Assembly (NCBI GenBank): GCA_003024785.1
Contig: PUQB01000166.1
Coordinates: 271,071 to 335,070, forward strand
Source: Selaginella tamariscina
Lineage: Eukaryota > Streptophyta > Lycopodiopsida > Selaginellales > Selaginellaceae
DNA length: 64,000 nt
Direction: 5' to 3'
The translations under genes and the position numbers were made by a program. The notes under the pieces were generated by a model that had not been told where the DNA came from, made no database searches, and was given only the letters and a program-made list of their open reading frames with translations. This document shows, in pieces, positions 49,273 to 61,883 of this stretch (positions are counted from its first letter, which is position 1; each line of letters opens with the position of its first letter).

Positions 49273-49780
49273 TGAATGTATATAACGTGACAAATACACA
49301 GCTACACATGAGAATTAATGTGTTTCTCTCTGTCTCTCTCATGAACATATGAAAAACCAACACTTGTATTGTCTTCTGGTACATGTGTTTACGCGTGTTA
49401 CACACACACACACACACGAGTTTTAAGTACCTGCAACGGGTTGTAAGGGGAGGCTGCATCTGAGCCATACATGTCCCAGTTGCCAGTGGTGTTGCTGATA
49501 TCTTCTAAGTCAAAGTACACACTCTTATCCCCATATTTCGCCGAAACCAAACCAGCTCTATGGAGAAATATTACACTTCAGTTTAATTAATCTATAATGT
49601 ACACACGCACGCACACACACACACACACACAATGCACATATGCATGTTTGTGTATATATATACGTACCTCTTTGATCTCATGACAATTCTGGTGGGTTTA
49701 ATCTTGAGCTTCTGCCCATATAAGCTGCTTGAGGCGAGCCCGGCAGGTGTTGAGAATGCTACTGCTGTTGCTGCTGCCAT
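48642..49780 (-). CDS. PSAH: photosystem I reaction centre subunit VI (PsaH)
   Basis: Nuclear-encoded, plastid-targeted stromal/thylakoid subunit that docks LHCII during state transitions. Exons on the minus strand: 49780-49668, 49557-49431 and 48820-48642, about 139 residues. Exon 1 is a Ser/Ala-rich transit peptide ([18 protein letters not shown]...). Exon 2 holds [19 protein letters not shown] and [13 protein letters not shown], exon 3 holds [15 protein letters not shown], a hydrophobic stretch and the conserved end [11 protein letters not shown]...GPRGK. Two frame faults: exon 1 to exon 2 phases disagree by one base, and exon 3 has GGG at 48778-48780 where the frame needs GGGG. The start at 49780 is the only ATG giving the transit peptide. 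Two CCACGT cores lie 57-79 bp upstream. Confidence 0.93.
49011..49051. repeat. (AC)n microsatellite in psaH intron 2
   Basis: About 40 bp of AC dinucleotide preceded by an ATA trinucleotide run, inside the intron 48821-49430. A second AC run lies near 49221-49244. Confidence 0.9.
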
Positions 49781-49836
49781 TTTTGGGTTCAATCCCTATC
49801 CTCTCCTTCTCAAAAGAAAATACTGGTTGTGGTTCC

Positions 49837-49858
49837 GCCACGTCGGATGCCACGTAGG
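49837..49858 (-). promoter_or_regulatory. PSAH: paired CCACGT (ACGT-core) elements upstream of psaH
   Basis: GCCACGTCGG and GCCACGTAGG, start to start 12 bp, 57-79 bp before the psaH ATG. ACGT cores bind bZIP factors of the HY5 type in light-regulated genes; binding here is inference. Confidence 0.45.
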
Positions 49859-50059
49859 AGAGACTAAGCTTGACACGCGGACGCTTGTCATAGGTGCATC
49901 TTGGATATGCTGATAACGTCCACTTTTCTAATCATTCTTCTGCACAGTGGAGTGCAGAATATGATATTAATCGTAGTTATTATGTCTATATTACTAATTT
50001 AATGCAGCTTAATTATAGATAACATGTATAGCACACGTGCATCTGTGTATAACACACTC

Positions 50060-50640
50060 GCAGGCAGAGAGAGAGAGAGAGAGATGCATAACATTAACAT
50101 GTATAACATACATAACATACACATAGCTAACGTGTATAACATACAACACATAGATAACGTTTATAGCATATGTATATCTGTGTATAACACACGCAGGCAC
50201 ACACACTGAGAGAGAGATGCATAACATACACATAGCTAACATGTATAACATACAACACATAGATAACGTGTATAGCACACGTATATGTGCGTATAACACA
50301 CACGCAGGCACACACACTGAGAAGAGAGAGAGAGAGATGCATAACATACACATAGCTAACGTGTATAACATACAACCCATAGATAACATGTATAGCACAC
50401 GTATATATGTGTATAACACACACGCAGGCACACACACACACTGAGAGAGAGAGAGAGAGAGATGCATAACATACAACCCATAGATAACATGGGTAGCACA
50501 CGTATATCTGTGTATAAAACACATGCAGGCACAGACACACACGCAGAGAGAGATGCATAACATACACATACCTAACATGTATAAATACAACACATAGAGA
50601 ACATGTATAGCACACGTATATCTGTATATGAGAGAGAAAG
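50060..50640 (+). repeat. tandem repeat array, five units of about 90-131 bp
   Basis: Units begin GAGAGAGATGCATAACATAC and contain a CATAGATAACRTGTATAGCA-type core followed by CACACGCAGGCACACACA. Unit starts are near 50088, 50219, 50339, 50464 and 50555. Long minus-strand open frames over it (to 194 codons) arise from the repeat and are not genes. Confidence 0.9.
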
Positions 50641-50714
50641 AGAGTCTCTCGCCACACCAAGTTAACAGAATTTACAATCTCATTCACATGGATATCCATA
50701 AACATCATCATATA

Positions 50715-50975
50715 AAAGTTACATTACAGAGCATCATAATGTGTGTGTGTGTGTGTGTAAATATATAACCAAATATATGGTGAGAAACTGAAGACCTCAT
50801 CCAACATACGTGTTATAAAGGGAGAAGGTCAGTCTATAGCACAAGATTTATCATGTAAAAGTTACATAAACATACATTATGGAGCATGTGCATATATGAC
50901 CATATATATGGTCAGAAACTGAAGACCTCATCACACACATACGTGTTGTAAAGGGGAGAAGGTCAGTCTATATGT
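50715..50975 (+). repeat. tandem duplication of about 140 bp
   Basis: GAGAAACTGAAGACCTCATC, then ACGTGTTATAAAGGGAGAAGG and TCAGTCTATA at about 50779-50838 recurs almost unchanged at about 50911-50975. The upstream AAAAGTTACAT is also repeated. Confidence 0.85.
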
Positions 50976-51108
50976 AATCAGTTAACATTTAACCGAAAGA
51001 GTTACATATTCCTAGCTAACTAAACACTTAGTTAGCAACTAAGTTTTCTTGACAAAGAGACTGATTTACTTATGAAACAATTAACTAATATCTGTACTAC
51101 ACTTGAGT

Positions 51109-54100
51109 TTAATCGGAGCTTAACCTGTTTTGCTGAGGAGGAGCGCCTGCCTGTCTCCTTGGGACTCCGATCTCACACGTGTTCACCTTCGCTGCGAATC
51201 TCAGTGAACACAGTGACTCGTGTAACGACTTTGCATCTGGGGCCAAGTTCACGAACATGAGAGTCTTCGAGTCCCCTCCTAAGCAAGGCTGTTCATAAAC
51301 GAAGTGTCTTAAACACATACGTATAAGTGTGCGTGTGGGTGTGTGTTGTCTACATTGTTTTCATATATAGATATGTCTATATATGTATACGTGAATACAT
51401 ATCTCACAAACGCGCCCAGTGTGGGTTTTATATACGTACTTTTACATGTGTGCGTGTGCGTACATGTTTGTCAGATATATTGATGCTCTCGTATCTATGA
51501 ACTAGAGTCCTACATGCTATACGAGTGAAGAAGAAAACTCTCCTCTCTCTCACACACACACATACGTGTGTACGTGTGAGTTTAACATACATGCGTGGCA
51601 TGTATATATATACTGTCTCTTCCGTGTGTTTCGGTGTCTATATATATTGCAACATCTATATATTTTAAGAGAGAGAGAGAGAGAGAGAGGAAGAAGAAGA
51701 CAGATTAGTACGTACTGGGTGCGTATCTTATTTATTGCACACGCTAGTCCTATACGTATATACACAAGTGTGTGTGCCTGTATACAATTCTGATGCTCAC
51801 TCACCTGAAGCAAGTATGTTAGCTTCGAATTTCTGTAGGGAATGTGCTGTTCCTTGTTAGCAATTGCGGCAATTACATCCCCAAGGCTGGCCAAGCTCTT
51901 GTTTATAGCCTGAATTAATTTTGCAAAGTATGATTAACTTCAGCTTTAGGGACAAATGACAAAACTCTCCACTCATTAGTTACCTGTGTTTCTCTCAAAC
52001 GATCACCAGTCGAACCACTTCGTGACAGACGTTCACTCCCGGCGAGATCGATTAGATTTAATACGCCGTTAACGTCTTGTTCTGTACTCTGTTATTAACA
52101 TAAAAAGAATGTTAATACAAACTTTACACAACTATATGTATATGAAGAGAGAGGGTTTAATTCGTATATTAGAGACACATACAATGTACGTGTCTGAGAG
52201 AGCTAACTTCTTGTTCTTCGATACAAGATAGAATGTATTTTACATGCACACACACACAAATAATCTATATAGAAAATCAGAAACACAAACGCATAATAAA
52301 AGCACGCACAGACCTCGTTTGACCCAGAGATGCGCAAAGTGAAAACGCAATGGCTCCTTGAAGATTGTTCATTTAGTGCAGTCTTCCCCACAGCTCTACA
52401 AAGTGAAATCCTTAGCCCATTGAAACAACATATATGTTTGTAATACATAGCCATACATAACATTATTGAGGCGTTCATATACGTATATGAAAGATCATAT
52501 AAATACCCATATACATGCACCCAAAAGCTATGTCCATGTTTGTGTGTGAGTTAACTACATAAACATAAGCCTGCACCAAGAGAGAGAGAGAGATACACAC
52601 GTATGTAACGTTGTCAACGAGTATGAAATTGTGTGTGTGGAGAGAATATACGTAGATATAGGGATACCATTTGGACAGAACATTCTTCTAGATATCACTG
52701 ATATAGTGTAACCGACACTACATAAATATACATGTATTATAACACAAAACGACGTGTGAGATTTTAATACCTGCTGACAGTAGCTCGGTGAAGGAGTGAA
52801 GAGACTTCTTTCCAGTTCGTGACGTCGACCAAAGTGAGATCGGACACGTACGTATGACCATTTAGGTCGTGCTTAATACTGTACTGCTGGTGTTTCATTG
52901 GTGTACCACCACCATTCTCGCCAGTACTCCCACGCCCAGAAGACAGCAAGTCCCTTATTTGCTCGTTGTATATCTCCAGCATAGATGCCTATAACAAACA
53001 TAATTATGCATGTGTATACACACATGTGAGTATGCATGTATGTACTACCAATTTATATTTATAAGCATTATCTTATCTATATGTATGTTACCTGCATTCT
53101 GAACGTCCAGCCTCGAGAGCTGAGCTCCTGGCTAGAACGGAATATCTGCTCTAAAGATCTCGGGATAACTCCGGTCTGATCCGGTAAGTCAGGATTCCCA
53201 AGCATCGTGTGTGTTTTCCCTGAACCGGTTTGCCCGTACGCAAATATACAAACCTGCAAAACATCCCTACGATATACATACATACATATGTGCATAGCAT
53301 GCATACACATGTATATGTACATATAACAACCTTGTAACCATCAAGAGCGCTCTGCACAAGCTGGGAAATTTCCGTAAACACGTCCGCTTGTCCAACTTCA
53401 GGACCAAAACCTTATCAAAAGAATTGATGTCTCTGACCTGCAAAATAATTGTATCTATATCAGTTGGATACACATAGGAGCCACGTGTTCGAGAATTCCC
53501 GCTCGAATTTGAATAGATGATAAACTGTAATGTACTTACATACATGCATATCCACACGTGTGTGTATGGATATATGCGGTAGTGTGTATATTATACATTT
53601 CTAATACATACTATGTTTACAATAGCACCTTGTAAAGGAACGAGCTCAATTCCTCGGCCAAGTAAGTCTGTCGAAGTTGGATAATGCACCACAGACATGG
53701 CACTGTCGGGATCACCTTCTTCCGGGAAAATGGGACGTACTCTACAGAAAACACGGATATTTCCCTTCATTTCCTACATAGCAGCAACGAATTGACAAAC
53801 ATGTTATGACAGCTGTATATGGGTGTATATCATATGCGTGTACATATATCAGTATTTGTAAGAAGGAGATCATACATGTAATATATATACCTGTATTGTA
53901 TTGTGGAGTTTCCGACGAATTTCTTCACCTTCACGGATTCGGATATCGGCTTCAGCTAGTCGCTTAGTTAGCTCTTTTAGTTGCACCCTTTGATCTGCAA
54001 CTTCAGTCCTCTCTTGTAGATAAGACCGCTCAGTTATCTACATTCAAAAGTTAGAAAACACTTGTACTCGGTGTGTGCGCGTGCATGTGAGTGTCTGTCT

Positions 54101-54696
54101 GTGTATATGTATGTGTGTGCATCTTACTAGCAACTTATGATTTGCAACGTCCAGCTGCTGACGCAAAGCTTTAACTTGCTCCGTCTGAGACGTATAACAT
54201 TCCTGTCACAAGACATAAATGAGCAACAAGTGGCATGCGTTTGCGTGTACAATATTTATTTTGTTCTCATAAGCATATACATATAACTACCATATGGACT
54301 ACATTTTTCAGGAGTGTAAACAAATAGAATAAAGCTTACATGTACAATCACAATGATAAATTTATATTTATTCGCGTGTACACACGTACGTAAGTGAATA
54401 TGTTATAGAAGACAATGACATATGATTACCTCCAGGGCAATAGCCTTCGTGCTGAGAAACTCTAGTTCTGCAGCAGATTTTCCAGTGCATTCCTTGTATG
54501 TAGCATTCTCTTCCATCAATACTTGAACGTGTGCTGCATGTTGGTCTCGCTCATCAGTGATCCTGCGTACTTCAGTACGCAACCTCTCTGCCTCATCTAT
54601 AACACCCTTCTTTTGCCTCAACTCTTCCTGTAGTGTTGCCTGTGGAAAGACGTATTTATCTTAGTATACCCACAAACACTTCTGCTATATATGATT

Positions 54697-54747
<51 letters not shown>

Positions 54748-55536
54748 ATATACGTAAAAGCAGTGGAGTACTAATAAACAGCATTTAACAAAGTTGTTTA
54801 TATACTTCGAATGGTAATATTAAATATTAATGTTTTTATTCTAAACTACCTTTAACATGTCGATTTGTTGTTGAAGTGCAGCCGAATGGCCCCGAAGACT
54901 GCCCAGGGTTTCCATTATTGTGGTCTTCTCCTTTTGTAGTTTACCACAAGCTTCTGCGGAAACTGCTGCATCATTTAGTAATTTATTATTGTATTGTTGC
55001 AAGCTGGTGCTGTATTCCTGCAAACGCTTATTCAAATCCTGGAGCGTATTCACCTAAAAACCGAAGTAAAAATGTTGTCAGTTGTCTATATATTTGCGTT
55101 TATGTTTGTATATCTCTATATACATGTAGTTTGTATATCTCTATATACATGTATGTGTATATTCGTTGCATATACTCGCCTGATGGGACAAGCTACTGGC
55201 TTCATTGCGAAATTTCTCTAGCTCCTCAGCAAGCAATCCCATTTCCTTTTCAGCTGCTTTTAATTCTTCCATACTCTTCTCTCTAGCAGCAAATAGAGCC
55301 TGAGAAAAGAAGAAGTCTGTGAATGATTATCATAAAGTATATAATCGTAATACTTATATAATGTGATAGAAACTATATTAGTACCTCTTTCTCAGATTTT
55401 GCAGAAAGCAGTCCCTGCTCCAACGATGTACAGAGCTTCTTTAATTCAGCAAGACCTTGCTCGAGCTCATCTTGTTTCGTTTTCAGAAAAGCCTCTGTGA
55501 AGCCACACCATCATAAACACGGTGTGTGTGTGTGTG

Positions 55537-55586
<50 letters not shown>

Positions 55587-56403
55587 ATGGCGTAAGAATA
55601 TGTGAGCAGAAAGGGAAGGTGTTTTCCGATGACTGGCGCGTCATGGCAGGCATACACGCACATGTAACATGTATGTGTCTAGAGAACCATAGTATCGGCT
55701 ATGCTTCATAATGAAGTTCTGTTATTACAAGTTCATTTCACACACACACAATCAAAGGTTTACCGTTTGCCTGACGTTCACGCTGTTCTGCATTTAGCTC
55801 AGTTTCAAGTCTCTCCTGCTCATTTGTCAACTTCTCCTCCTGCTCCTGGAATTGTCTGATACAAAGGCGAAGCTTCTTGATGTATTCCCCCATCTGCTCA
55901 CTCTTTCCCTGTGTCAAAAAGGAAATCTCATCATTCAACCTCTACAATAAAATGTGTCCGATGTTGCGTGTATTATCTATAACACGAACATGCAAAACAA
56001 TGGACCACTCACCTTGAAGTCGAACTTGGTCTTCCCTGCCATCTTCATAGTCAGCAATGCATCGACATCCGCTTTGGACAAACTGATCGACTCCGAGAAT
56101 GAAGTTTCCAGCACAACGCTCTGATCCGAAGGAATTTGATGATGTGAAGGGCTGGCATCGAGAAGCGTGGTGAGCACGGGACGCGAAGAACATCTGGTGT
56201 CCATTTGTCTGGCTCCGAAAACATCCTTGCAAACCAGCTTCCTCCGCTTCTCAAACGGAGAACCAGTAGAATTCTCCTTTTGCTGCCGACAGAAGAAATA
56301 ATCAGCATTTTGTGCATACCCATTTGGGGCAAATGGAACTTACATTGTGCAGATCCTTCCGCGCGCTTCCGGGCGTCAAAGTAGGGATTTTGCTGGACCT
56401 CAT
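51109..56403 (-). CDS. KIN14: kinesin-14, C-terminal motor (ATK/KATA type)
   Basis: Minus-end-directed spindle kinesin. I place 17 exons (minus): 56403-56344, 56282-56013, 55908-55764, 55494-55385, 55299-55180, 55053-54850, 54639-54430, 54202-54128, 54037-53891, 53773-53629, 53437-53331, 53253-53092, 52988-52771, 52395-52314, 52088-51984, 51909-51805 and 51288-51109. They sum to 2445 nt, 814 residues, close to Arabidopsis ATK5. A basic N-terminal tail (KRRKL) comes first, a coiled coil from about residue 115 to 445, then the neck/motor start [14 protein letters not shown]. The P-loop is GQTGSGKT, switch I NEQSSRSH, switch II DLAGSER. Exon 11 has two frame faults that cancel: T-runs near 53417-53420 and 53406-53409 (plus coordinates) turn SFDKVFG-type sequence into two stops. 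Intron 5 starts with GC. Confidence 0.95.
55518..55582. repeat. (GT)n microsatellite in kinesin intron 3
   Basis: About 65 bp of GT with one interruption, within the intron 55495-55763. (AT)n of about 40 bp also lies at about 54700-54740 in intron 6. Confidence 0.95.
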
Positions 56404-56880
56404 CGTACCACAACACTTCTACTGCTCAGTTTCTTGTACCAATCAGAAATCGCTTCAAATAATCGATCTGTAGGGTCGGAAGCTTCTTATACTTGATTAA
56501 TACATGAAAATCTAGTCCTAGGAGATCATACCGTGAAGGCGCCTGGGATCGTCACGCAATGCGGCGCCTGCCGTTGCCCTACCTCTGCATAAGAGCGGAA
56601 CTTCTACTGCTCGTCTTCTTGAATCAAAGAAAACCGAGAAATCGCATCAAACTCAGAACAAAAATCACTCGATTGCAAGAATGCATACAAAGATCACTTG
56701 TAATACTTGATTAAATCTAATGAGATAAAAAACTGAAAACCTTGAAATCAAGAATGAATGTAGTGCAAGAAGATCATACGGGAAGCGCTGGGATCGTCAC
56801 GGAAAGTCGCGCCGGCCGTGACCGATAAGCCGCCGTTACCCTACCTCCGTCGAAGAACACACACAGAGAGAGCTAGGGTT
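56404..56880 (-). other. kinesin-14 5' leader region with internal duplication
   Basis: Two related segments: about 56408-56590 and 56591-56850. Shared pieces include CTTCTACTGCTC, GAAATCGC, AGATCATAC followed by CTGGGATCGTCACG, and CCGTTGCCCTACCTC-type ends. Probably a duplicated leader, possibly with an intron. No upstream ATG-led frame joins the kinesin. Confidence 0.55.
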
Positions 56881-56924
56881 TATCGCTGCACCGTCATTTT
56901 TCTCTCGCATGCCTGTTTTTCAAT

Positions 56925-56956
56925 TCCAACGGTCATATCGCGCGTCGGCCGTTGGA
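56925..56956. promoter_or_regulatory. KIN14: two MSA (Myb3R) elements, opposite orientation
   Basis: TCCAACGGTCA (56925-56935, plus) matches the mitosis-specific activator consensus YCYAACGGYYA exactly. TCCAACGGCCG (56956-56946, minus) matches 10 of 11. Found upstream of G2/M genes including kinesins. Confidence 0.8.
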
Positions 56957-57042
56957 TTTTGTCCGTGAGATTTTAGTAATACCAGCCCGAGACTAGGTTT
57001 GTACATGATATATAAGTCTTCTGGGAAATCGAATACAGGAAC

Positions 57043-57113
57043 GGGCATTTGGTCTAGTGGTATGATTCTCGCTTAGGGTGCGAGAGGTCCCGAGTTCAAT
57101 TCTCGGAATGCCC
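57043..57113 (+). tRNA. tRNA-Pro (anticodon AGG)
   Basis: GGGCATT/AATGCCC acceptor stem, D-arm GGTCTAGTGG, anticodon stem CTCGC/GCGAG around TTAGGGT, T-arm with GAGTTCAATTC. It lacks encoded CCA, as nuclear tRNAs do. A T5 run follows at about 57138. Confidence 0.97.
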
Positions 57114-57289
57114 TTAAGGATCTTATTCTTTATGTGTATTTTTAATGTATTTATGTGTCAAAGTCATATAAATATTTTGATTCTAACATATATTCAATTT
57201 TTATTATATGTATATAAATATATATATATATATATTTTGATGTTATCTATCAAATATTCAAATTACTTATACTAAATTGTAAGAGCGAA

Positions 57290-58010
57290 TATTCTCTTCT
57301 AAACTTGGCGAAGTTTGACCTAGATCTAACGGCGGAAGGAGGCGTTTATACGAGTAGGCGGCGGATTAGGGTTCATGCAGTCCGTGTGTACAGGGTAAGC
57401 GATTGCCTCCGCTTCCCTTGAATGAAGTGATTGCTATATTCAATTCGGGCTCGTGGGCAGTTGATTCGTAGACGGCAATCTATTACGCCATCAACAATCA
57501 CGTTCCCTAGATTCTCAATCAATTCTTCCTGGTTTGTTTGTAATTCTCTTTTTTTTCTGCCAATTCTCCTCTTATTCATATGCATTTGCAGTGAATTTGT
57601 GGCGCCACTAGTTAGGCAGAACATGGCAGTATATATGATGCTGTTCAATGTGTTGTACAGTGGCAATAGTGCAAGCATCGCTCTCCGGGAGTCTGTGAAT
57701 TCTTGGTGTGCAGGATACCTTCGAAAGCGGTGCTAGATTCTGTTTAATTAAGCTATGATGACTCTTGTTGCCAGTGATATGCCAGTTCTGCTACTGATTC
57801 CTGATTGAAAACTGGTACATAGATCTGAGCTTATAATCGTGTATATATTCATATTGCTTGCATCAAGAGGCGTTTCTCCTGTGGTCTTTATTCGTGTTCA
57901 GGAGGTGTCGATGTAAGCATAGAGGTGTGTCCAGCTTTAAACCATTGCCAGTATTAATTTTCAATATTCTGGTGATGACCTGTCTACTGGAAAATCTCGT
58001 ACTAACGACT
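57290..58010. other. GC-richer unassigned stretch, possible non-coding transcript
   Basis: 57300-57420 is less AT-rich than its surroundings and has an exon-like end ACAGGGTAAGCG at about 57389. A later CATTTGCAG could be an acceptor (about 57590). Open frames on both strands (57431-57736 and 57373-57678) overlap and resemble nothing I know. It could be a 5' leader or an ncRNA gene; unsupported beyond composition. Confidence 0.3.
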
Positions 58011-58134
58011 ATATAGGAATTCATTTAAGAATATTTGCTATATTAATTATATATAATAAAAATTATTATTAAAATTTTAAGTATGGAATCAAGAGTATTT
58101 AAATTTAAAAATAAGCTTTACAATTGTGTTTAAA

Positions 58135-58155
58135 CCCAACCCTAAACCCTAAACC
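58135..58155. repeat. interstitial telomeric repeat
   Basis: CCCAACCCTAAACCCTAAACC, about two and a half units. Confidence 0.85.
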
Positions 58156-58159
58156 ATTC

Positions 58160-58750
58160 CTTTTAAATTAAACATTAAATTTTATAAACCTACATGAGTA
58201 ATTTTAAAATCAATTAATAAACATTTTAATATACTGCTTTAAAAAAACATCAAATAATATAACTCCTGACATAAAACGGCAAAAAATTAAATACTTTTAT
58301 TGTTCTTAATAATGGTATATTCCCGTGTGGCCAGCTTAATAATTTATAAAATTCTATTAAAAAACATATTTCGGTTATACATTCTATTGTATAATTTATA
58401 TAATGTATATTTAAATACAAGCATATATAATATGTCAAACTTATATATACCCTAGTATTTGTACATATGATGTATATATAATGTGTATACATATATTATA
58501 CTTATGCCATCGATAAAGCCAAACAACGTGAACTCTCTCTCACGATACATTATTATAAGCCTCAATACAGACACACACACACATAGTTTACATATGCACA
58601 CCATAAAAACACGTATAAAAACCAGATAAATCACAAAAAAGGAAAAAGAATAATTAAAATATATACCTGTTTTAAACTGAATTTAATTAAATTATTATAT
58701 GAAATAAAAATTTACAAATTCATTCATGCATTTTAGTAGCGTGTGCATAC
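58160..58750. other. AT-rich intergenic DNA before beta-tubulin
   Basis: No gene. A short direct repeat GATGAAGGGAATAT(A/G)CTG lies at about 58759-58800, within 250 bp of the tubulin start. Confidence 0.6.
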
Positions 58751-58783
58751 ACACTGCAAATGAAGGGAATATACTGTGATTAG

Positions 58784-60449
<1,666 letters not shown>

Positions 60450-60481
60450 GCACTCTGAAAATTATTTTATTATGAAAAAAT

Positions 60482-61883
60482 TTATATAGTTGCATGGAAA
60501 ACTCTATAAGTGTTGAGGTTCTGAACAATCCCTTCAACACACCCAATTGTAGCAGCTAGGGTTAGAAGCAGGCAGAACATACTTAAGCCTTGTATCTTAA
60601 ACCATTCAAATGACCATTTCTTGATGTTTCTCTCCTTGATACGCATCTCAACGGGGAAATAAACTGTAAGAGGCCAAAACCCTAATGCTCCAATCAACCC
60701 CACAATATCGTTGAAGAAGGGCATAGCCATAGCTATTACAGTGACTGCAGCAACGAACAAGGTCCTCCCCACGAGTCTAAGCAAGGTGAAACGCCAAGAG
60801 TAGCTGAAGAATGGGAGTTTCACATTGTGCTCCTTACTGGCTGCAGAAACAAGTACGTTCTCGGGCCATCTCTCGCTCACCCAGCCTTCGAAGGCTTCGA
60901 ATATAGGCTGGCTGTAAACCTGCCATGCTCCAACGATGTGAATAGCGATACATGCGTTTGTAAAGTCTATAAGCCCAACGGGATTCTTATATCCCTGAAG
61001 CAGATTTCCCGGAGCACTGTCACCAAATGCTGCATAGTTGACGCAGCCGATTACCATGTAGAAAGCAGTGGTGACCATGAGTCCACAGCCAGTAGCCCTC
61101 TTCATTGTCTTGTTTTCTGTAGTACTAGACTTGTCTTTGTTGGACTTGAGTGTGTCTTGTATCTCGATCAGAATCATTGCAAAAGAGTATGCAAAGGTGA
61201 TGTTACCAAGGACTGAAAAACAGCCCATGTCTTCTGTGCTGGAGCTCCCGGCGTGCCTGTCCTTGAACCGTGCAGATTCCAACCTTGGGTGCTTATCTTC
61301 CATATACCCAGACCTAGAGCGATAAATGAATATGTAAAGGACATGGTGGTGGCAACATAAGACAACCACCACAGTTGATGAAAGTTTGGGATCTGTGACA
61401 CCACAAGCTGGATTGCTCCAAATATCATCACATACTTGTTCACAGCAATTCCGCACGAGGAGTTACTCTTGTGTAAGCAGTTTGTCTTTGCGATATTGGC
61501 CATGCTCAATCCGCCAGTAACCGAGTATCCAACTGATGTTGCTGCAAGATTACTGTACTGAGAGACAAGGCACCATTTGTGCTGCCACCATTTAACCTCG
61601 TTGCGACCACGTCACTGTAGGTGCGGCTCCTCGTCCCTGTCTGAGGATTTGGGTATCTATAGCAATCTGCTAACATGGCAGCGGTATAATACGTCAGCCA
61701 AGCACAGAGCACGAGCATGATCGGTCCACATATCCAACCCAGCTGAGCCATGCTCCACGCCAGCGATAACACCCCAGAACCGATAACACCGGTGATCACA
61801 TGAGCCGTAGCTGTCCAGAACGTCCCTGTTCTCCTGGGCCGGCCATCGTCGTCCAAGTCTGGAGTTCCTCGCTCCAGATCCAT
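60482..61883 (-). CDS. AAP: AAP-type amino acid permease
   Basis: Plasma-membrane H+/amino acid symporter of the AAAP family. No intron seen. The ATG at 61883 begins MDLERGTPDLDDDGRPRRTG, then the first membrane segment ITGVIGSGVLSLAWSMAQLGW. Later landmarks: LADCYRYPNPQTGTR, SYVATTMSFTYS, FAYSFAMILIEIQDT, GCVNYAAFGDSAPGNLL and the Cys-containing end near LAATIGCVEG. Two frame faults: one base missing near 61556 (between NGALSL and QYSNLAATS) and one G missing near 61209 (FQSLGNITF). With both restored the length is 467 residues, normal for the family. A TATATAAAAA-like box at about 61913-61921 lies only about 30 bp before the ATG, so the leader may be very short. Converges with beta-tubulin. 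Confidence 0.95.

Noticed and set aside
48942..49352. 136-codon His/Thr-rich frame
   Set aside because: It is the psaH intron 2 CA/TA microsatellite translated.
50060..50640. CRISPR-like array
   Set aside because: Units are contiguous and variable, with no constant repeat separated by unique spacers, and the genome is a plant's.
50009..50711. Long minus-strand open frames (194 codons each) over the 50 kb array
   Set aside because: They overlap in two registers, consist of repeated low-complexity peptide, and follow the tandem units exactly.
57431..57736. 101-codon open frame near 57.5 kb
   Set aside because: An equally long frame runs antisense, no domain is visible and no splice-supported model could be made.
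57752..57815. C/D box snoRNA (TGATGA ... CTGA)
   Set aside because: C- and D-like boxes can be read, but there is no terminal stem and no recognised guide sequence.
60482..61456. AAP starting at the internal ATG at 61456
   Set aside because: The first 80 or so residues are out of frame with the permease. The family start and first membrane segments lie at 61883 in another frame, separated by indels.
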